Below, piece after piece: positions 8,600 to 11,886 of a stretch of 11,886 bases of DNA. The stretch covers positions 1 to 11,886 of the forward strand of contig JAOXYB010049480.1 of NCBI GenBank assembly GCA_028565635.1. Reading direction: 5' to 3'. The position numbers were made by a program, and so were the translations under genes. Under the pieces are notes generated by a model. That model made no database searches. It had not been told where the DNA came from and was given only the letters and a program-made list of their open reading frames with translations. Origin of the DNA: Phoronis ovalis (taxonomy: Eukaryota > Phoronida > Phoronidae). Within the stretch, counting starts at the first letter, position 1, and each line of letters begins with the position of its first letter.

Positions 8600-9940
8600 T
8601 ATACATGGAAGAGCAAAAAAAATTTTATCAGCAACAATGCATTTGATAAGTTCTTGTCAATTCTACACTTATTTTTCAGCAGTTATGTAAGCTGAGTAAT
8701 TGTGCATCCCCAGCAGCAATTTCTGCTACTATACTGTACCTGGCAATTTTATCTTCTGTGCAAGAAAATTCACATTGACAAGATGATGATTTTTACCACT
8801 TTATGATAAGTGAATCAGACAGTAAGCTGTACACCTTTGCAGAAGTCAACGGTGATTCAAAGTGTACAAACTAAATCTTCAAGAAGCAATGTAATGGCCA
8901 GCTTACCAGCACGCCAAAATCAGTGATGGTGCTACAATGTAATCCCAAAGAAAATCTTATGTTACGAGACTGTTGTTGATGACACTGAAACAATACTAAA
9001 CAACCTGGAATTGAAGAGTGTGAGAAGAGGAGAGCATGTTCTGTTTCTAACAATACACAAGACATCTAAGACGCAAAAAAAGTATATAGTCGAGCCTTTT
9101 TTGGAAGAGCAGCACAACTTTGATGTATCTCAAAATATTGACTAGTATCAGTCATATAAACACCGCAAAAGATGTTTCTGTTGGAGTTATATATCTAGCA
9201 CTTCTGAATTTGCCCCTAAAAGAAATAGGGAAAAAACAAGATTCTTGTGAATATTATGCCACAACCAGAACCTTAAAATTAAGGAAGTGCATGTGCTAAT
9301 GAAACGTGGTATAAAGATACATACTAACAGATATCCGAATGGAGTATCCATAAAAAATGTGTTTTAATGCGACATACAGACAGCAAGGAAGGTCTATGGT
9401 TTTCCTGGCCATTCTACGCACTATGGTTATTCACGGTGTTTCAAGCATTTTCCATACAAATTTGATAAGACATACTTTGGCAGTTTAATAAGGATACTGC
9501 ACCATAAAGATCTTAAAAGCACCACAAACATGTAGCAGCCAAATAAAAAACCAAGAAACATTACCCAAAAAATTTCGTATACTGACAAAACAGCGGTTTT
9601 AGAGGTGAAATATTTTGACTCTGCCTGATTTTATGCAATAGAGTCCATGCACAATTATATGAAAATTATAGTGGAAGAATGCACAGCAGCTTTTAATGTA
9701 CAATCAGATATTGGAAGATTGCCTGGAAAAATCTAAGGCAGATTATGTGCTGCAGTGGAAAATCATATATTCAATATTTGTCATGGACTGTGTAATACCT
9801 AACAATTACGTGAAATATTGGCATACCTTTGTTAAAGCATGCGCTAAGATCACAAAACCAAGTGTTACACAAGAAGATGTTATTTGGGCTGACATGATGC
9901 TCTGCTTCAGAAGTCTAAAGGGATTTTAAATTTCGTAGAT
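8600..9940 (+). pseudogene. Decayed Tnp2-like transposase (CACTA/EnSpm superfamily)
   Basis: Pieces of a transposase of the Tnp2 type known in plant CACTA elements and in many animal genomes can be followed in order on the plus strand. They are NFISNNAFDKFLSILH (about 8620), an acidic/basic piece from 8978 (DDTETILNNLELKSVRRGE), DVSVGVIYLALLNLPLKEIG (from 9171), the hallmark CDIQTARKVYGFPGHS followed by CFKHFPYKF (in 9281-9535), YFDSA with ESMHNYM (9581-9660, family form YFDP...DPMHN), DIGRLPGKI, then in another frame QWKIIYSIFVMDCVIPNNY and WHTFVKACAKIT (to 9929). Stops occur in frame at 9365, 9533, 9626 and 9734, with at least two frame changes (between 9237 and 9281; after 9733). The family's DP in the DPMHN motif reads ES here, so a key acidic site is lost. 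The C-terminal part of the family is absent after about 9940. No terminal inverted repeats were identified, so the element's limits are unknown. Confidence 0.8.
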
Positions 9941-10220
9941 TTGTTCAGTTTTGCTGAGGTCCTTAATCAAAGGTAGGTTTTATTCAAGAAATAATTTTGA
10001 TTTGGAAATATGTAGACTAGTAGGTGAATGCTAGAAATATCACAAGAAACTGTTATGCACATTTCATTGATAGTAATTAATAGCTAGTGATCAGTGGATT
10101 AAGGCAGGATAAAGTTAACACAATAAATATCCTAGGAACATGTTTTGTTATAAAAGTGCTATATTATTAGTTAATTAATGATTATAACATGGTTACATAA
10201 GGGGAGTTGCCAAAGTCTTT
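9941..10220. other. Stretch after the transposase pseudogene; nothing recognised
   Basis: AT-rich DNA with no continuation of the transposase and no RNA gene seen. It may include the element's own 3' non-coding part. Confidence 0.5.
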
Positions 10221-10953
10221 GGAGAATGTTGTGCATAATAGAAGGTGTCACCAGTTCATGTTCTGGGCACAGCAGTAGAAAAAGACCCCATACTGCATTC
10301 TCACCTAGAGATTGAGTTCTAAATGTTTTGATGTGGCTAATTTAACAGACATCTGATGTTCTTAGATATCTCTATAACACACCCATGACATGACATGACA
10401 TACACAGTGAAGTATACATCGGTACATCAGTATTGTGACCATAGTACACAAATATTGTTTCAAAAGTACAAGAATACTATGTGGCAAAAGAGGTATGCTT
10501 GCTTACATGATCTTCACACAAATCAAGAAAATTAATTACGAGATATTAATCCCCCCAACATAGTTGGAATCATCGATGGAATCCCTGCTCAATACATACC
10601 CTGGTCCAGTGGAGAATGTTGTGCATAATAAAGGGGGTCATCAGTTCACATTTTGGGCGTAGCAGGAGAAAAAGATTAAACTAACTGCACTCTCAACTAG
10701 AGATTGAGTTCTAAATGTTGTTGATATGGCAACTAATATAACTGACATTTGATGTTTTTGGATATCACTATTACACCACCTATGACATAACATAACATAT
10801 GTACAGTGAAGTATACGTCAATATTTTACTGTTGCAAAAGAGGTTCGCTGGCTTACACTATCTTCACACTTGTCAAGAAAAGAAAAATAGTTATGAGGTA
10901 TTAATACCCTATCATTGATGGAATCCCCTACTTGTACATGGCCTGGTCCTGTG
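10221..10953 (+). repeat. Direct tandem duplication, about 390-bp unit, 1.9 copies
   Basis: Copy 1 runs 10221-10610 and copy 2 10611-10953, head to tail. Both start ggagaatgttgtgcataata and share agagattgagttctaaatg, acagtgaagtatac, gcaaaagaggt and gatggaatccc in order, ending in cctggtcc. The offset between copies falls from 390 to 351 before gcaaaagagg and to 342 by gatggaatccc, so copy 2 has lost (or copy 1 gained) about 39 and then 9 bases. Inside copy 1 is tgaca three times in a row (10386-10400), which reads tgacataacataaca in copy 2. Copies differ by many substitutions, so the event is old. No coding frame is conserved between them. Confidence 0.85.
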
Positions 10954-11011
10954 CAAAGATACAAAAGATATACAGGATGCCATTTTATAAATTTGATTGT
11001 TGTGATGAACA

Positions 11012-11257
11012 TTGAAGGATATTTTGTATTTTCATGGGCAGGTTTCTTTGCCACAATACCAATATGATGTAACACTCTGGGATCAGTTGCCAACGAATGG
11101 GTCCAGGGAAACCTTTAAATCTGCCCAAAATTCTTACATTCTATGGGATGGCAGTTTCCTACAAGACGAGTATTTATTTTGTATGCCATTATCTTTCAAT
11201 CCTGCTGTCCTTCTTGTATTGAGTAATGATTTCATCACTGTTTTGGATACTGAATAG
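11012..11257 (+). pseudogene. Short open frame with a weak resemblance to a non-LTR reverse transcriptase C-terminal tail
   Basis: An 81-codon open frame contains YDVTLWDQLPTNGSRETFKS. Many non-LTR (LINE) ORF2 proteins end with a pattern of the form R-T-V-x-x-W-N-x-L-P followed, some 10 residues later, by T-F/L-x-x-F-K. The W-x-x-LP plus FK spacing here fits that pattern, but nothing upstream supports a reverse transcriptase and the tandem duplication ends just before it. It may equally be a chance frame. Confidence 0.25.
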
Positions 11258-11259
11258 AA

Positions 11260-11886
11260 AACACTATTATTTTTTCTTGTCATTTCTAAACTTCATCATT
11301 TCTCAGTAAAGGGGCATATTCATTAATAAAAACATCAATGACACATAATAGTCATCAACATTGCCCTCAAGGATATCCTTGATGTTGTAAAAGGTGAGCA
11401 GCATAAGATTACATGTACATTAGACGTATAACTGCCCTATAAATGTAGACTAAAACAAAATATGTATGATAGATACGAGCTTATATATTATGCCTTTTTG
11501 GTAAATAAATATTGTCTGCACTTTAAGTGTTATCTAGGCAGCACATAATTATTAAACTGGTTTGCTCCCAGAGCTGTACATTTACACTGTGCATGCAATA
11601 CACTAGTGACTATGTTAGTGCACGGTTTTCCATGCAGTAGCAGCCAAAACATTAAATAAATGCAAATAAAGTAATGTGTTACCATATAACATTATTAATT
11701 CAGTACTTACACTGAAAATGTAATAAAATTGAAAGAATTAGTTGTTATAAAATTTATTTTAAATACTATGATTTTTCCAGTTTATAGTTTTGATGCGGCA
11801 CATACTGAATAGATAAGGCCAATTATAGGAACAGTGAAATAAATGGACGTCCTTCCCTGAAGAAAAGTTCTTCAGATATACTGTAG
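11260..11886. other. Right end of the window; nothing recognised
   Basis: About 630 bp of AT-rich sequence. Neither an XPG first exon on the minus strand nor any RNA gene or repeat copy of this window was found. Confidence 0.6.

Noticed and set aside
10281-10400. MGS... and MGVL... starts on the minus strand as XPG exon 1
   Set aside because: The reading from 10288 continues as MGSFST, and that near 10388 meets a stop after MGVL; neither matches the XPG N-terminus.
10818-11093. 91-codon minus-strand frame
   Set aside because: It crosses the end of the tandem duplication into unrelated DNA and resembles no protein I know.

Overview
The window is AT-rich eukaryotic genomic DNA. It holds the 5' half, minus the first exon, of one spliced gene on the minus strand, surrounded by old repeats and transposon debris. 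The gene is an XPG/ERCC5 (Rad2-type) DNA repair endonuclease. Six consecutive exons read from right to left (5355 down to 226), each with GT-AG borders and compatible phases. They encode the protein from the end of the XPG N-domain, including the catalytic Asp of the FVFDG motif, through the conserved post-N-domain region and into the acidic, poorly conserved spacer. The start exon (MGV..., expected to end inside codon 30) was not found in the 6.5 kb to the right. The I-domain with the other catalytic acidic residues lies beyond the left edge. The window is therefore a fragment of a normal-looking gene.

Layout: 1-140 is the right end of a dispersed repeat with a terminal hairpin. 226-5355 holds XPG exons 7 to 2 (numbered as if one exon lies upstream). 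The intron between exons 3 and 4 (3029-4501) carries an array of diverged units of the same repeat family, ending near 4410 with a second version of the hairpin. To the right of 5355 is presumed first-intron or upstream DNA. It holds a pair of diverged direct repeats (about 6494-6895 and 7264-7712), a tRNA-like T-arm remnant (about 7845-7880), an AT-rich tract, an isolated exon-like open frame (8034-8191), a decayed Tnp2-like (CACTA/EnSpm superfamily) transposase pseudogene on the plus strand (about 8600-9930), a 390-bp direct tandem duplication (10221-10953), and a short open frame near 11012-11257 that weakly resembles the C-terminal tail of a non-LTR reverse transcriptase.

Organism: an animal is likely from the intron structure and the closeness of the XPG protein to vertebrate XPG. 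The repeat family (phrases such as 'gaagctgatcggataaaaact' and a terminal hairpin) recalls dispersed repeats of mollusc genomes, so a mollusc or other lophotrochozoan is my guess, not a demonstration. I found no bacterial-style operons, CRISPR array, intact RNA gene or complete mobile element, and no evidence of a new biological system. The most interesting items are the repeat hairpin with a compensatory base change between copies, the decayed animal Tnp2 transposase and the orphan exon.
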